Shown here piece by piece: positions 12,175-24,467 of a stretch of DNA of 64,000 nucleotides. The notes under the pieces were generated by a model. The model was not told the DNA's origin and made no database searches. It was given only the letters and a program-made list of their open reading frames with translations. Position numbers and translations under genes: made by a program. The stretch is from Campanula takesimana (Eukaryota; Streptophyta; Magnoliopsida; Asterales; Campanulaceae). The stretch lies in the NCBI GenBank assembly GCA_026119855.1, contig JAOWBW010000027.1, forward strand, positions 558,001 through 622,000. The letters run 5' to 3'. Each line of letters begins with the position of its first letter. Within the stretch, counting starts at the first letter, position 1.

Positions 12175-13133
12175 CAGAATTCGTGTGAAATAGAGAGAGA
12201 GAGCGAGCTTGGAGAACAATGTTAGAAAGTGGTTGAGAGATATGAGAGTTATGAGAGCACGGGAAAAGAGAAAGCTAAGAGATAGAAAGAATATCAAGCA
12301 ATTTAAACCTCTAGACCCCCTAGGACTTGAAATACTTATGAGAGCGAAACTTGGGATACAAACAGCAATCTCACCCAACTTATTTAAATTAACCATAAAA
12401 TTAGGGATTAGGATCCACGAGCAATGTTGTAAAACTTTTCACAGATAAATTCAGTTTTATCTATATTTCAAACAACTCATAGCAGCATTCTCCCCCTCAA
12501 ACATTGATATTATAGAAATAATATTATCTACAGACATAATTGGGTAAAAACTTGTTAGGAAGAATTAGAAAGAAGCAAAAATCAGTAGGCTAAAAAATTT
12601 ATAAAGAAAAACAGTAAGTGTGCCAATCTGAAGTGAATGGCAAATCTCAGCTTGGGGTGTGACTTGGAATGTAACTACACCAGGGGACTCATGTTATCCA
12701 AGGAATTCAATGAACCTACTTCCAATCTGCTCAGCCTAGAGAATGCACCCACCCATTTTTTATTGTGGGGATGAAATTGTGGGTAGCTTTCACTCTTTCA
12801 TAGATCCACAGATAGCCCTTTCTCTTTCAAATGATCGTCTCAAATTCGAAGAGCACTTTTTGTGCAAAGTTCGTTTGATCACATTTGGAGTGGCTGCATA
12901 CTGTGGCGGAGCAGCTGTTTCCCTTGAAAACACCCACTGAGAGATAAAACATGCGACATATTGTCATAACACACGTAGGAAGAGTTCACATTCCGAGGAC
13001 CGGGCAAGTCAAGGGTGCAGAAACAAGTGATCACACTGAGAAGAGCCGTGCAAAGCAATATTATGTAATATTTTTTTATTTTTTTTTACAGACTAGTGTA
13101 CAATATGGTGTGACCACACAGGAGATCACATCA
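12175..13133 (-). promoter_or_regulatory. Element 1 pol-to-accessory spacer with promoter-like sequence
   Basis: About 960 bp with no convincing ORF. On the minus strand it contains a GGGGGAG tract (12490-12496) after pol. Close to the accessory ATG come a TTTAAATT box (about 12300) and a run of CT-rich sequence (ctctctctctctatttc, about 12195-12210). This resembles a plant core promoter plus 5' UTR, but no transcript evidence is available. Confidence 0.35.
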
Positions 13134-16100
13134 TCAGATGACACACAAACTGAGAGACTTTCTTAGGGTTGAAAATATCTCAAAATCAAGCGCTTTAGTA
13201 AAGATGTCAGCCAACTGATTTTCAGTTCTTATAGATTCAAGACTAACAATTTTTTGCTCAACTAGATCGCGAATAAAATGATGCCGTATATCAATGTGCT
13301 TGGTGCGAGAATGTTGCACAGGGTTCTTGGATATATCAATAGCACTTAAGTTATCACAGAAAACTGTTAAAACATTGCTAGTTAGACCATAGTCCTTAAT
13401 CATTTGGTTCATCCAAAGAAGTTGGGTGCAACAACTGCCTACAGCCACGTACTCAGATTCGGCAGTGGACAAAGAAACACAATTTTGTTTCCTACTGTAC
13501 CAAGAGACTAGATTATTTCCTAGGTAGAAGCACCCACCAGTGGTACTTTTCCTATCATCAGTATTACCAGCCCAGTCAGAGTCACTAAAACCTACCAGAT
13601 TTGTGTTTGTTTCTCGTGTGTAGCATAGTTCCAAGTTAACAGTTCCACCAATGTATCTAATTATTCGTTTCACAGCTTTCATGTGTGAAACTTTGGGACT
13701 TGCTTGATATCGAGCACACAAGCAAACACTGAACATGATGTCGGGATGACTTGCTGATAGATACAGCAAACTCCCAATCATACTACGATACAAGGTCGGA
13801 TCCACATCCTCTCCATCCTCATCCTTACACAACTTTTGGGAGGATCCCATAGGAGTCTTAAGATGAGAGGCATTCTCAAGAGAGAATTTTTTGACCAAGT
13901 TTCGAGCATACTTACTTTGAGAGATAAAAATACCTTCTTTGTTTTGTTTTATTTGAAGCCCAAGAAAGTAATTTAACTCACCCACCATACTCATTTCAAA
14001 AGTGGAAGTCATGTTTTTCACAAAAAAATCTAGCATGACTTCAGAGGAGGATCCGAAAACAATGTCATCGACATAGATTTGGGCCACAAGAATGCCTTTC
14101 TTTTCCTTTAAAATTAATAAAGTTTTATCGACCTCTCCTCTTTTAAAACCAATTTGTATGAGATGCTCAGTGAGCCTCCCATACCAAGCTCTAGGAGCTT
14201 GCTTTAAACCATAAAGAGCCCTTTTTAATTTGTAAACATGGTTTGGAAACTTTGCATCAAAAAATCCTTTAGGTTGCTCAACGTAGGCCTCTTCATTTAA
14301 AATCCCATTTAGAAAAGCACTTTTTAAATCCATTTGATGTAAAGTAATGTTTAAGTAGCAAGAAATGGCTAAGAGTAATCTAATGGATTCAATTCGAGCA
14401 ACAGGAGCAAAGGTCTCGTCAAAGTCAACCCCTTCGACTTGAGTGTAGCCTTGGGCCACAAGACGAGCATTGTTCCTTGTTATTTGACCATTTTCATCGG
14501 TTTTGTTTTTCAAAATCCATTTGGTCCCTATCACATTACCACCACTGGGTCTAGGAACCAATTCCCACACATCATTCTTTTCAAATTGATTCAATTCCTC
14601 CTGCATTGCTACAATCCAATTGTCATCCTTCATAGCCTCAACAACAGTTTTTGGCTCAAGATGAGACACAAAACAACAGGAACTAACCTTGGATACCATG
14701 GATGTTGTGCAGACAAGACCGGCAAGGTCTCGGTAATTAACTCTTCCTTTTGGTCGAGTGTTTACCCTTTCATGAACATCACCAACCACTTGTGAAACTG
14801 GATGGTTTTTTTGGATTTTTGCTGGAACGTCTTTGGTCCTTCCCATGTCTCCTTCATCATCTTCTGAACTGCTGAATGCCTCTGATTCTGAACAACTATT
14901 TTCAGCAGGTGTATCCTATGGTGTACCTACACTGTCGACTACATCAGTCTGTTCTGTAGTTTTTTTAGATTCTTCTGTTTCCTTCTGTTCAGATTCATCA
15001 TTGGTGGGTTTCAGCAGTTCAACACAACCTGAAACATCATCCTCAAGAGATTTTAGATTTAAATCAGCATGATTATCAAAAGTAACATTTATGGATTCCA
15101 TCATAGTTTTGGTTTTAAGATTGTAAACCCTATTAGCATGACTATTGGTGGAATATCCCATGAATACAGCCTTGTCACTCTTAGAATCAAACTTAGATAA
15201 GTAATCTCTATCATTCAAAACATAGCAAATACAACCGAACACATGAAAGTATTTGAGAGTGGGTTTCTTTCCAAGAAGAATCTCGTAAGGAGTCATTGTA
15301 GATCCCACTATCAGATAGACTCCATTTCCTATGTGACAGGCTGTGTTCAGAGCCTCAGCCCAAAATCGTTTAGAGATGTTTTTAGAATTTAGCATAACTC
15401 TTGCCATCTCTTGCAAAGTACGATTTTTTCTTTCTGCCACTCCATTTTGTTGTGGAGTTTTTGGGGATGAGTACTCATGAGTGATCCCTTTGGAATCACA
15501 AAAACTAGTGAATGTAGAATTCTCAAACTCGGTACCATGATCTGACCTTATTCTGACCACCTTTTTGCCATGCAAGTTTTTGACTTTTTTGTACCAAACC
15601 TTAAAGACTTCTATAGCTTCAGACTTTTCTTTCAAGAACAAAACCCAAGTGAACCTAGAGAAATCATCCACACACACAAAAGAGTACTTCTTTTTCCCTA
15701 AACTTTCCACTTCAATGGGACCCATAAGATCCGTATGAATTAATTCAAGGACTTGACTAGTGGTACTTTGTTGAACCTTTTTGTGAGGTGTCTTGGTTTG
15801 TTTTCCTTTTTGGCACGATCCACACACACTAGGGTTCTTAAAATCAAGCTTGGGAAGATCTTTAACCGCATTGTATTTATCTAATTCTTCCAATTTCCTA
15901 ATACTTGCATGACCTAACTTTTGATGCCATAGGTCAAGATCACTAGATTTTGAAGAAAGACAAGAGAGATTGTCCCCAAATCTATAACAGTTATAAGGGG
16001 ACCTGACACCAGTAAAGAGACAAATGTTATTCTCATCATACACCTCACAAGTTTTCTTATCAAACCTAACAAACAAGTTGTCATCACACAACTGACTTAT

Positions 16101-18149
16101 ACTGATCAGATTCGCTTTCAACCCTTCAACGTGAAAAACATTTTTCAACTTGGGCATCTGATCAACACAGAGGGTTCCTTTTCCAACAACCTTACCTTGA
16201 GCACCACCTCCGTAATTGACATGTCCTCCTTTTACAGGGGTGTAGTCAGACAAGAACTCAGCTGCTCCAGTCATATGCCTGGAACAACCACTATCAAAGT
16301 ACCAACCACCAGTAACACTACTTTTTAAATAAGTGAACACAATATTACATACCTCATTCTTATTTTCTCTCCACACAAACTTGCCTTTTTGGGCAAGGTG
16401 TGGGCCAGAGTGTGGGTACACTCCAGTATACATCTGAGGTCCAGACTCCTCCATATCACGCAGTTTTTGATAGCAGTAAGGTCGGATGTGACCTGGAGTG
16501 AAACAGTAATGACACACAAATCTTTTTCTCCTAGGTCTAGTGTTATTTTTTCTAGACCAACTTTCTCCTTCTTTCACAAATTTAGAGTCATAGCCCAAAC
16601 CAGTTTTTCCTTGATTTCCCATGTTTAAAACCTCATCAAGTTTGTCTTTGCCATTATTTAACCTAGTTAAGGTGTTCTTGGCAGTTTCAAAATCAGTTTT
16701 AACACGCTCAAAATCTACTTCCTTTTTAGTTAAAAGAACTTCTAGTTTGGCCATGGACTCTTTTTAACTGTCATTTTCATGAGAAAGTCTCTCAACTTCT
16801 GCTTTTAGAGAAGTATTTTTAGTTGTGAGTTTCTCATGAACTTTTTCAAAAACACTTATTTGTTCACCCCGTTTTTCCCAACTAGCATAGAGTTCCTTGT
16901 AGTTGTCAAGGAGCTCCTCAAAAGTTCCAGAGCTATCCCCCTCTGATTCAGACTTCTCAGTTACATTTAGGCACTGCAAGTCAAATTTAGGGGGTGTAGC
17001 TGATAATGTACCCACATCATCAGTGACATGACCTGAATAATCAATAACTGCCAGATTGGCAGTTTCATCTTCATCTTCACTGTCACTTAAGGTGGCTGTA
17101 AGGTTCATACCCTTTTTCTTCAAAGTGTTTGCACACTCATTAGCATAGTGTCCATACCCAGAACAAGCTCGGCATTGGACACCATCTTTCTTTTTCAAGC
17201 TTTCAAAACTACTGAGTTTTTTAAAACCTTGACTCCCTTTAGTTATTTCAGTTGGATTTTTAAAACCTTGGGACACTTTAGGACTTTCAGAAAATGAGGA
17301 TTGGCCTTGTGATGGAAATTTTCTTTCAACTTTACCTTTCAGAAAGTTATTAAACTTTTTAGTGATTAAGGCCACATCCTCTTGTTCAAGATTAGAAGCA
17401 TCAATTTGATGAGAAATCTCTCCCATTTCCTTAGAAATCTTGAGCAGACTAGAGAGGGCTAGGCTCTGCTCTTTATGTTTCTTTTGAACGCCCAAGTTCA
17501 ACTCAAACATAGTTAGAATGCCAAGGAGAGCATCCAAGGCCATGGTTTGAGGATCATGTGCTTCTTCAACAGCAGCAATTTTGATATTGAAGCGTTCAGG
17601 AAGAGATCTCAAAGTCTTACTTACAAGTCTAGCATTAGAAATCGGATCACCAAGAGCGAGGCATTCATTAGAGATATCCAATAACTTAGCAGAAATTTTT
17701 TGGATAGTCTCTTCTTCCTCCATTCTAAGATTTTCAAATTCGGTCATAAGAATCCTAAGACGAGTGGACTTAACACTTGAAGGACCCTCACAATGAGCCT
17801 GCAGAGTGTCCCACGCAAGTTTAGCCACAGGTTGATATTGAATAATACGGAACATATGATTATCAACATGACTGGAGATGGCACCAAGTGCCTTGGAATT
17901 GTAATTGGAAACAGCAACTTCTTTAGTTGTCCATGTCTCCTCAGGTTTAAGTTTATAAATAACTTCACCACTACTGCTAGCAGCATCGGTGTTCTTAACT
18001 TCAAGCTTCGGAGGAGACCATGGAACAATCAGACTAAGCCTTGCCTTTTCATCAATTGCTTTGATGTAAAGACGCATCTTAGCCTTCCACAAAGAATAAT
18101 TTGTTCCATCAAGAACAGGAGGACGATATTGACTAGGAATGTTATCCAT
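13134..18149 (-). pseudogene. gag-pol: Element 1 gag-pol polyprotein, two nonsense codons
   Basis: A single minus-strand frame of 1,671 codons from the ATG at 18149, interrupted only by stops at 16764-16766 and 14916-14918. Gag begins MDNIPSQYRPPVLDGTNYSL and has a CCHC knuckle CRACSGYGHYANEC at about residue 323. A probable coiled coil follows, then a second knuckle CHYCFTPGHIRPYC. Protease shows FDSGCSRHM. Integrase shows the H-H and C-C pairs (HQKLGH, CGSC) and the DDE region (HTDLMGP, SDHGTEFEN, PQQNGVAERKNRT). RT shows QMDLKSAFLNG and YVDD (about 14065-14080). RNase H shows SDSDWAG, LSTAESEYVA and DNLSAI. The first stop lies in the gag coiled coil and the second in the integrase-RT linker, so every catalytic domain is intact within its segment. 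The start lies about 40 bases after the PBS, as is usual. Confidence 0.93.
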
Positions 18150-18190
18150 TGTGACTACCTTTCAGGATCACACTCAGCACGTCGAGTGAC

Positions 18191-18205
18191 GGCTCTTGAT
18201 ACCAA
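18191..18205 (-). other. Element 1 primer-binding site
   Basis: Minus-strand TTGGTATCAAGAGCC begins one base after the 5' LTR. It matches the plant initiator-Met tRNA site (TGGTATCAGAGCC) except for one extra A. Confidence 0.85.
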
Positions 18206-18206
18206 T

Positions 18207-18806
18207 TGAAAGAATTGGTAGCTAGGATAAAAATAAAAACACAAAGAAACGTCACAGTGTAATCTCTGGTGTGGTTACACTAGAGCCTACACTGAACAGA
18301 ATTGCAGCGGAATATAAAGAACACAGAACTTAAGACATCTACAGCAGAATGCTGTAGACACAAAAACAAATCTTCTTTATTGATTAAGCACTGGAGTACC
18401 GAAATTACAAAGAAGAATTCACGAAATACTAAAATACTTAAACACAAAATAACACAAAGGTTTATTCAAACTTTGTGTTAGACTAAAACTCTCTCAAAGA
18501 AACTTCTCAACTTTTGAATGAATTTTCTGTGCAAAAGCCGTGTGAGAACAATGAGGAATAAGACTTTATTTATAGACTTGATCACCTCCTTAAACTCTCC
18601 CCATCCTTAGCACTTGAGAGATAACTACAAAACAATCAAAAGAAATACACTACAATATTCAAAGATTAGTATTGTTAATTTCCTAAAAACAAAAAGATAA
18701 ATAAGTAAACAAAATATATTACAATAAGAAAGGCATAAATCCTAAAAATAAGAAATATTCTAATTTACCAAAATACCCAAAATGACGTGATACTTACACA
18801 CTTTCA
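18207..18806 (-). repeat. Element 1 5' LTR (600 bp)
   Basis: Begins TGAAAGTGTG and ends in TTTCA on the minus strand. A TATAAATA box (minus) at 18567-18574 lies about 235 bp into the LTR and should drive the genomic transcript. The last third holds perfect inverted repeats: 9-bp arms TCTACAGCA/TGCTGTAGA at 18338-18358 and 10-bp arms TAACACAAAG/CTTTGTGTTA at 18450-18480. A further AGTGTAA/TTACACT pair lies near 18256-18288. Confidence 0.9.
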
Positions 18807-21800
18807 TACCCTTTACAAACTGATCGTTGTTCATGGCATTTCATGAAATAATGCACCAGAGTTGCCAAATATTCATTTCATGAGATACCATGAACACGAT
18901 CAATTTGTAGTGAATTGATACATGCTTGGAACATTTTTTGCCTTCATTTGTTTATGAAGTGTGTTGAAAACACTCTACAAAATGAGCGTTATTCGTGGAA
19001 TATCATCAAATGATGTTTCCTTTTATGCAACGACATTACAAGATATGCCACGAATACGATCACATTGCGGTGTTTTGCTATGCTGAAAAAAAAAAGAGAA
19101 GTGAGTTTGGGGGATTGCCGGCTTTTATATGGACCCTTTTATAGGGGTTTTCTTGTCTCTATCAGTTAAAGATGATGTAACAAACATTAAATGAATGATA
19201 ACTAAAGTTGTCATTTGCATTTTAGAAATGTAACAAATTTTGTTGGATTCAACTTTATTTGATGACAATTTTATTTCTAGTTGAGGTGATGGAATTTAAC
19301 GGAGTCTATCAATGTAGGAAAAGGTATTGAAGAGTTATTAGCTTTGATAGAATTATAGTGAACTCAAAAGTTTTCCTTCTTGTAAAGGAAGTATTTTCAT
19401 TCTTTAGCTTTTTTGATCATCTTTCAATATGAATATGTTTAAGAAAAAAGTAAATGTTGTGAGTATAAATAATAAAGTAGGAGAGAGAAACTAATTTGGG
19501 AGTTTTGGTTGTGAGAATGACAAGTGGGTAGGGAGTTTTGGTGTTTCTTTGTTAATGTATATTAGGACTCCATCCGTCCTAAATATTTGGTATTCTAACA
19601 AGAATGCTTGAAAAGAAAGAACATAATAGCACTATAAATTGATACATGCTAGCTTCATAAACTTTGAATAGCTATAAGAAGCTTAAAAATATATGATATT
19701 TGCATACATAAAAAACTTTACGACCTTGTTAATTTTTTTCGGTTTGTGGTAAATAAAAACAAAACTAATTAATTGATCTCATTTTCTAAAGTATTTCTAA
19801 CAAAGGGGATATAATCTTATCACATCCTTTTTTAATAAACTAAATGGAAATGAGATTCCAGGAACATGACCGATTTGCGACTAAAATTATTGGGCCTATG
19901 AAATGAAAGACGCTAATATACCCTTTACAAACTGATTGTTGTTCATGGCATTTCATCAAATAATGCACCAGAGTTGCCAAATATTCATTTCATGAGATGC
20001 CATGAACACGATCAATTTGTAGTGAATTGATACATGCTTGGAACATTTTTTGCCTTCATTTGTTTATGAAGTGTGTTGAAAACACTCTACAAAATGAGCG
20101 TTATTCGTGGAATATCATCAAATAACATTTCCTTTTATGCAACGGCATTTCAAGATATGCCACGAATACGATCACATTGCGGTGTTTTTCTATGCTGCAA
20201 AAAAAAAAAAGAAGTGAGTTTGGGGGATTTGCGGCTTTCATATGGACCCTATTATAGGGGTTTTCTTGTCTCTATCAGTTAAGGATGATGTAACAAACAT
20301 TAAATGCATGATAACTAAAGTTGTCTTTTGCATTTTAAGAAATGTAACAAATTTTGTTTGATTCAACTTTATTTGGTGACAATTTTATTTCTAGTTGGGG
20401 TGATGGAATTTAATGGAGTCTATCAATGTAGGAAAAGGTATTGAAGAGTTATTAGCTTTGATAGAATTATAGTGAACTCGAAAGTTTTCCTTCTTGCAAA
20501 GGAAGTATTTTCATTCTTTAGCTTTTTTGATCATCTTTCAATATGAATATGTTTAAGAAAAAATAAATGTTGTGAGTATAAATAATAAAGTAGGAGAGAG
20601 AAAGTAATTTGGGAGTTTTGGTTGTGAGAATGACAAGTGGGTAGGGAGTTTTGGGGTTTCTTTGTTTAAGTATATTAGGACTCCATTCGTCCTAAATATT
20701 TGGTATTCTAACAAGAATGCTTGAAAAGAAAGAACATAATAGCACTATAAATTGATACATGCTAGCTTCATAAACTTTGAATAGCTATAAGAAGCTTAAA
20801 AATATATGATATTTGCACACATAAAAACTTTACGACCTTGTTGATTTTTTTTGGTTTGTGGTAAATAAAAACAAAACTAATTAATTGATCTCATTTCGTA
20901 AAGTATTTCTAACAAAGGGGATATAATCTTATCACATCCTTTCTTAATAAACTAAATAGAAATGAGATTCTTGGAACATGACCGATTTGCGTCTAAAATT
21001 CTTGGGCCTATGAAATGAAAGAGGCTGATATACCCTTTACAAACTGATTGTTGTTCATGGCATTTCATGAAATTATGCACCATAGTTGCCAAAAATTCCT
21101 TTCATGAGATGCCATGAACACGATCAATTTGTAGTGAATTGATACACGCTTGGAACATTTTTTGCCGTCATTTGGTTATGAAGTGTGTTGAAAACACTCT
21201 ACAAAAAGAGCATTATTCGTGGAATATCATCAAATGATGTTTCCTTTTATGCAACGACATTTCAAGATATGCCACGAATATGATCACATTGCGGTGTTTT
21301 GCTATGCTGAAAAAAAAAGAGAAGTGAGTTTGGGGGATTTGCCGGCTTTCATATGGACCCTTTTATAGGGGTTTTCTTGTCTCTATCAGATAAGGATGAT
21401 GTAACAAACATTAATTCCTTAATAACTAAAGTTGTCTTTTGCATTTTAAAAAATGTAACAAATTTTGTTGGATTCAACTTTATTTAGTGACAATTTTATT
21501 TCTAGTTGAGGTGATGGAATTTAATGGAGTCTATCAATGTAGGAAAAGATATTGAAGAGTTATTAGCTTTGATAAAATTATTGTGAACTCAAACGTTTTC
21601 CTTCTTGTAAAGGATGTATTTTCATTCTTTAGCTTTTTTGATCATCTTTCAATATGAATATGTTTAAGAAAAAAGTAAATGTTGTGAGTATAAATTATAA
21701 AGTAGGAGAGAGAAAGTAATTTGGGAGTTTTGGTTGTGAAAATGACAAGTGGGTAGGGAGTTTTGGTGTTTCTTTGTTTAAGTATATTATGACTCCATCC

Positions 21801-23842
21801 GTCCTAAATATTTGGTATTCTAACAAGAATGCTTGAAAAGAAAGAACATAATAGCACTATAAATTGATACATGCTAGCTTCATAAAATTTGAATAGCTAT
21901 AAGAGGCTTAAAAATATATGATATTTGCACACATAAAAAACTTTACGACCTTGTTAATTTTTTTTGATTTGTGGTAAATAAAAACAAAACTAATTAATTG
22001 ATCTCATTTCGTAAAGTATTTCTAACAAAGGGGAGATAATCTTATCACATCTTTTCTTAATAAACTAAATAGAAATAAAATTCCAGGAACATGACTGATT
22101 TGCGTCTAATATTATTGGGCCTATGAAATGAAAGAGGCTGATATACCCTTTACAAACTGATCGTTGTTCATGGCATTTCATGAAATATTGGACCAGAATT
22201 GCCAAAAATTCATTTCATAAGATGCCATGAACACGATCAATTTGTAGTGAATTGACACATGCTTGGAACAATTTTTGCCATCCTTTGGTTATGAAGTGTG
22301 TTGGAAACACTCTACAAAATGAGTGTAATTCGTGGAATATTATCAAATGACGTTTCCTTTTATGCAACGACATTTCAAGGTATGCCACGGATACGATCAC
22401 ATTGCGGTGTTTTGCTATGCTGAAAAAAAAAAGAGAAGTGAGTTTGGGGGATTGCCGGCTGTCATATGGACCCTTTTATAGGGGTTTTCTTGTCTCTATC
22501 AGTTAAGGATGATGTAACAAACATTAAATGCATGATAACTAAAGTTGTCTTTTGCATTTTAAAAAATGTAGCAAATTTTGTTGGATTCAACTTTATTTGG
22601 TGACAATTTTATTTCTAGATGAGGTGATGGAATTTAATGGAGTCTATCAATGTAGGAAAAGGTATTGAAGAGTTATTAGCTTTGATAGAATTATAGAGAA
22701 CTCAAAAGTTTTCCTTTTTGTAAAGGAAGTATTTTCATTCTTTAGCTTTTTTTATCATCTTTCAATGTGAATATGTTTAAGAAAAAGTAAATGTTGTGAG
22801 TATAAATAATAAAGTAGGAGAGGGAAAGTAATTTGGGAGTTTTGGTTGTGAGAATGACAAGTGGGTAGGGAGTTTTGGAGTTTCTTTGTTTAAGTATATT
22901 AGGACTCCATCCGTCCTAAATATTTGGTATTCTAACAAGAATGATGAAAAGAAAGAACATAATAGCACTATAAATTGATACATGCTAGCTTCATAAACTT
23001 TGAATAGCTATAAGAAGCTTAAAAAATATGATATTTCCACACATAAAAAAACTTTACGACCTTGTTAATTTTTTTCGGTTTGTGGTAAATAAAAAAAAAC
23101 TAATTAATTGATCTCATTTCGTAAATTATTTCTAACAAAGGGGAGATAATCTTATCACATATTTTCTTAATAAACTAAATAGAAATGAGATTCCATGAAC
23201 ATGACTGATTTGCGTCTAAAATTATTGGGCCTATGAAATGAAAGAGGCTGATATACCCTTTACAAACTGATCGTTGTTCATGGCATTTCAGGAAATAATG
23301 CACCAGAATTGCCAAAAAATCATTTTATGAGATGCCATAAACACGATCAATTTGTAGTGAATTGACACATGCTTGGAACAATTTTTTCCATCATTTGGTT
23401 ATGAAGTGTGTTGAAAACACTCTACAAAATGAGCGTTATTCGTGGAATATTATCAAATGACGTTTCCTTTTATGCAACGACATTTCAAGATATGCCACGA
23501 ATACGATCACATTGCGGTGTTTTGCTATGCTGAAAAAAAGAGAGAAGTGAGTTTGGGGGATTACCGGCTTTCATAAGGACCCATTTATAGGGGTTTTCTT
23601 TTCTCTATCAGTTAAGGATGATGTAACAAACATTAAATGCATGATAACTAAAGTTGTCTTTTGCATTTTAAAAAATGTGACAAATTTTGTTGGATTCAAC
23701 TTTATTTGGTGACAATTTTATTTCTAGATGAGGTGATGGAATTTAATGGAGTCTATCAATGTAGAAAAAGGCATTGAAGAGTCATTAGCTTTGATAGAAT
23801 TATAGAGAACTCAAAAAATTTCTTTCTTGTAAAGGAAATATT
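18807..23842. repeat. 1.1-kb tandem satellite array, segment 2
   Basis: Resumes after element 1 at monomer offset about 326 ('taccctttacaaactgatcg'), although the left side stopped at offset about 774. Unit markers are at 19593, 20706, 21828 and 22930 (periods 1113, 1122 and 1102). Both palindrome modules are present in these units. The last unit is split by elements 2 and 3. Confidence 0.93.
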
Positions 23843-24453
23843 TGTTGGTGTTGGTGCCCTAGGCACGTTTAATAAACGTTGTAATTGTTATCACTTATTT
23901 CATATTAATAAAGAGATGTTTTGATTATTATTGTTGTTCATGTTTACTTATAATAATCTCCGTCCCTATTACTTGTTTGGCATTAGTATAAAGGCTAAAT
24001 GATCATGGGATGATCATGTTAGATTTATTGGTACTTGTTAAGTACTGGACATGACCCGCTCTATGAGATTTATGTCATGGTCAATGTCATACATATATAT
24101 CATATTAGTTGTGTCATTTGAATCCTTAGACATGAAGTTATTATGGTCTTCCACTTGATGAACATTATGTTTGACATATTCAAACGCTACCTTTAACCGG
24201 GTAGTTACAAAGGTGTGGATACCGCTAGAGGGTGAAGCTTATCATCTTCGAAGTTTGTGTTCTTACTTGCTCGTGATCAAGCTTCGATTTCTCCACCAAG
24301 ATCAAAGACTAAATTCAAAGGCATCAAGGGTTAGTATTCGAGTATTCATATTGTATGTATTTGATATAATCATATGAACGGATCTATGGCTTTGGGTTTC
24401 ATGAAAAATTTAAATGCTTTATTCCGCTGCACATGTTACTACGAAACCCAACA
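23843..24453 (+). repeat. Element 2 5' LTR with a large internal deletion (611 bp)
   Basis: Starts TGTTGGTGTTGG and ends CCCAACA. Its two ends match the ends of the 1,523-bp 3' LTR at about 97% by eye, but about 910 bp present in the 3' LTR (about 29817-30725) are absent. The breakpoints share AAGG. The missing part includes the TATA box and the GC-rich block, so this copy should lack its promoter. Confidence 0.88.
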
Positions 24454-24454
24454 G

Positions 24455-24467
24455 TGGTATCAGAGCC
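24455..24467 (+). other. Element 2 primer-binding site
   Basis: TGGTATCAGAGCC starts two bases after the 5' LTR, an exact match to the site for initiator-Met tRNA. Confidence 0.95.

Larger units (their letters stand above)
10014..18806 (-). mobile_element. Element 1: Ty1/copia (Sirevirus-like) retrotransposon, 3' LTR truncated
   Basis: Reading on the minus strand: a 600-bp 5' LTR (18207-18806), PBS, gag-pol with copia domain order (PR, IN, RT, RNase H), a spacer, an extra ORF, a polypurine tract and a truncated 3' LTR (10014-10305). The right edge is a clean TG..CA LTR end against satellite sequence. The left edge lies in the middle of the LTR, and the satellite is in a different phase on the two sides, so no target-site duplication can be read. 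The gag start, the extra ORF after pol and the repeated GGGGGAG tracts suggest the Sirevirus (Maximus/SIRE) lineage. Confidence 0.9.

Noticed and set aside
14439..18209. Plus-strand ORFs inside element 1 (14439-14795, 17793-18209 and others).
   Set aside because: They are shadows of the minus-strand gag-pol frame, which shows clear protein motifs.
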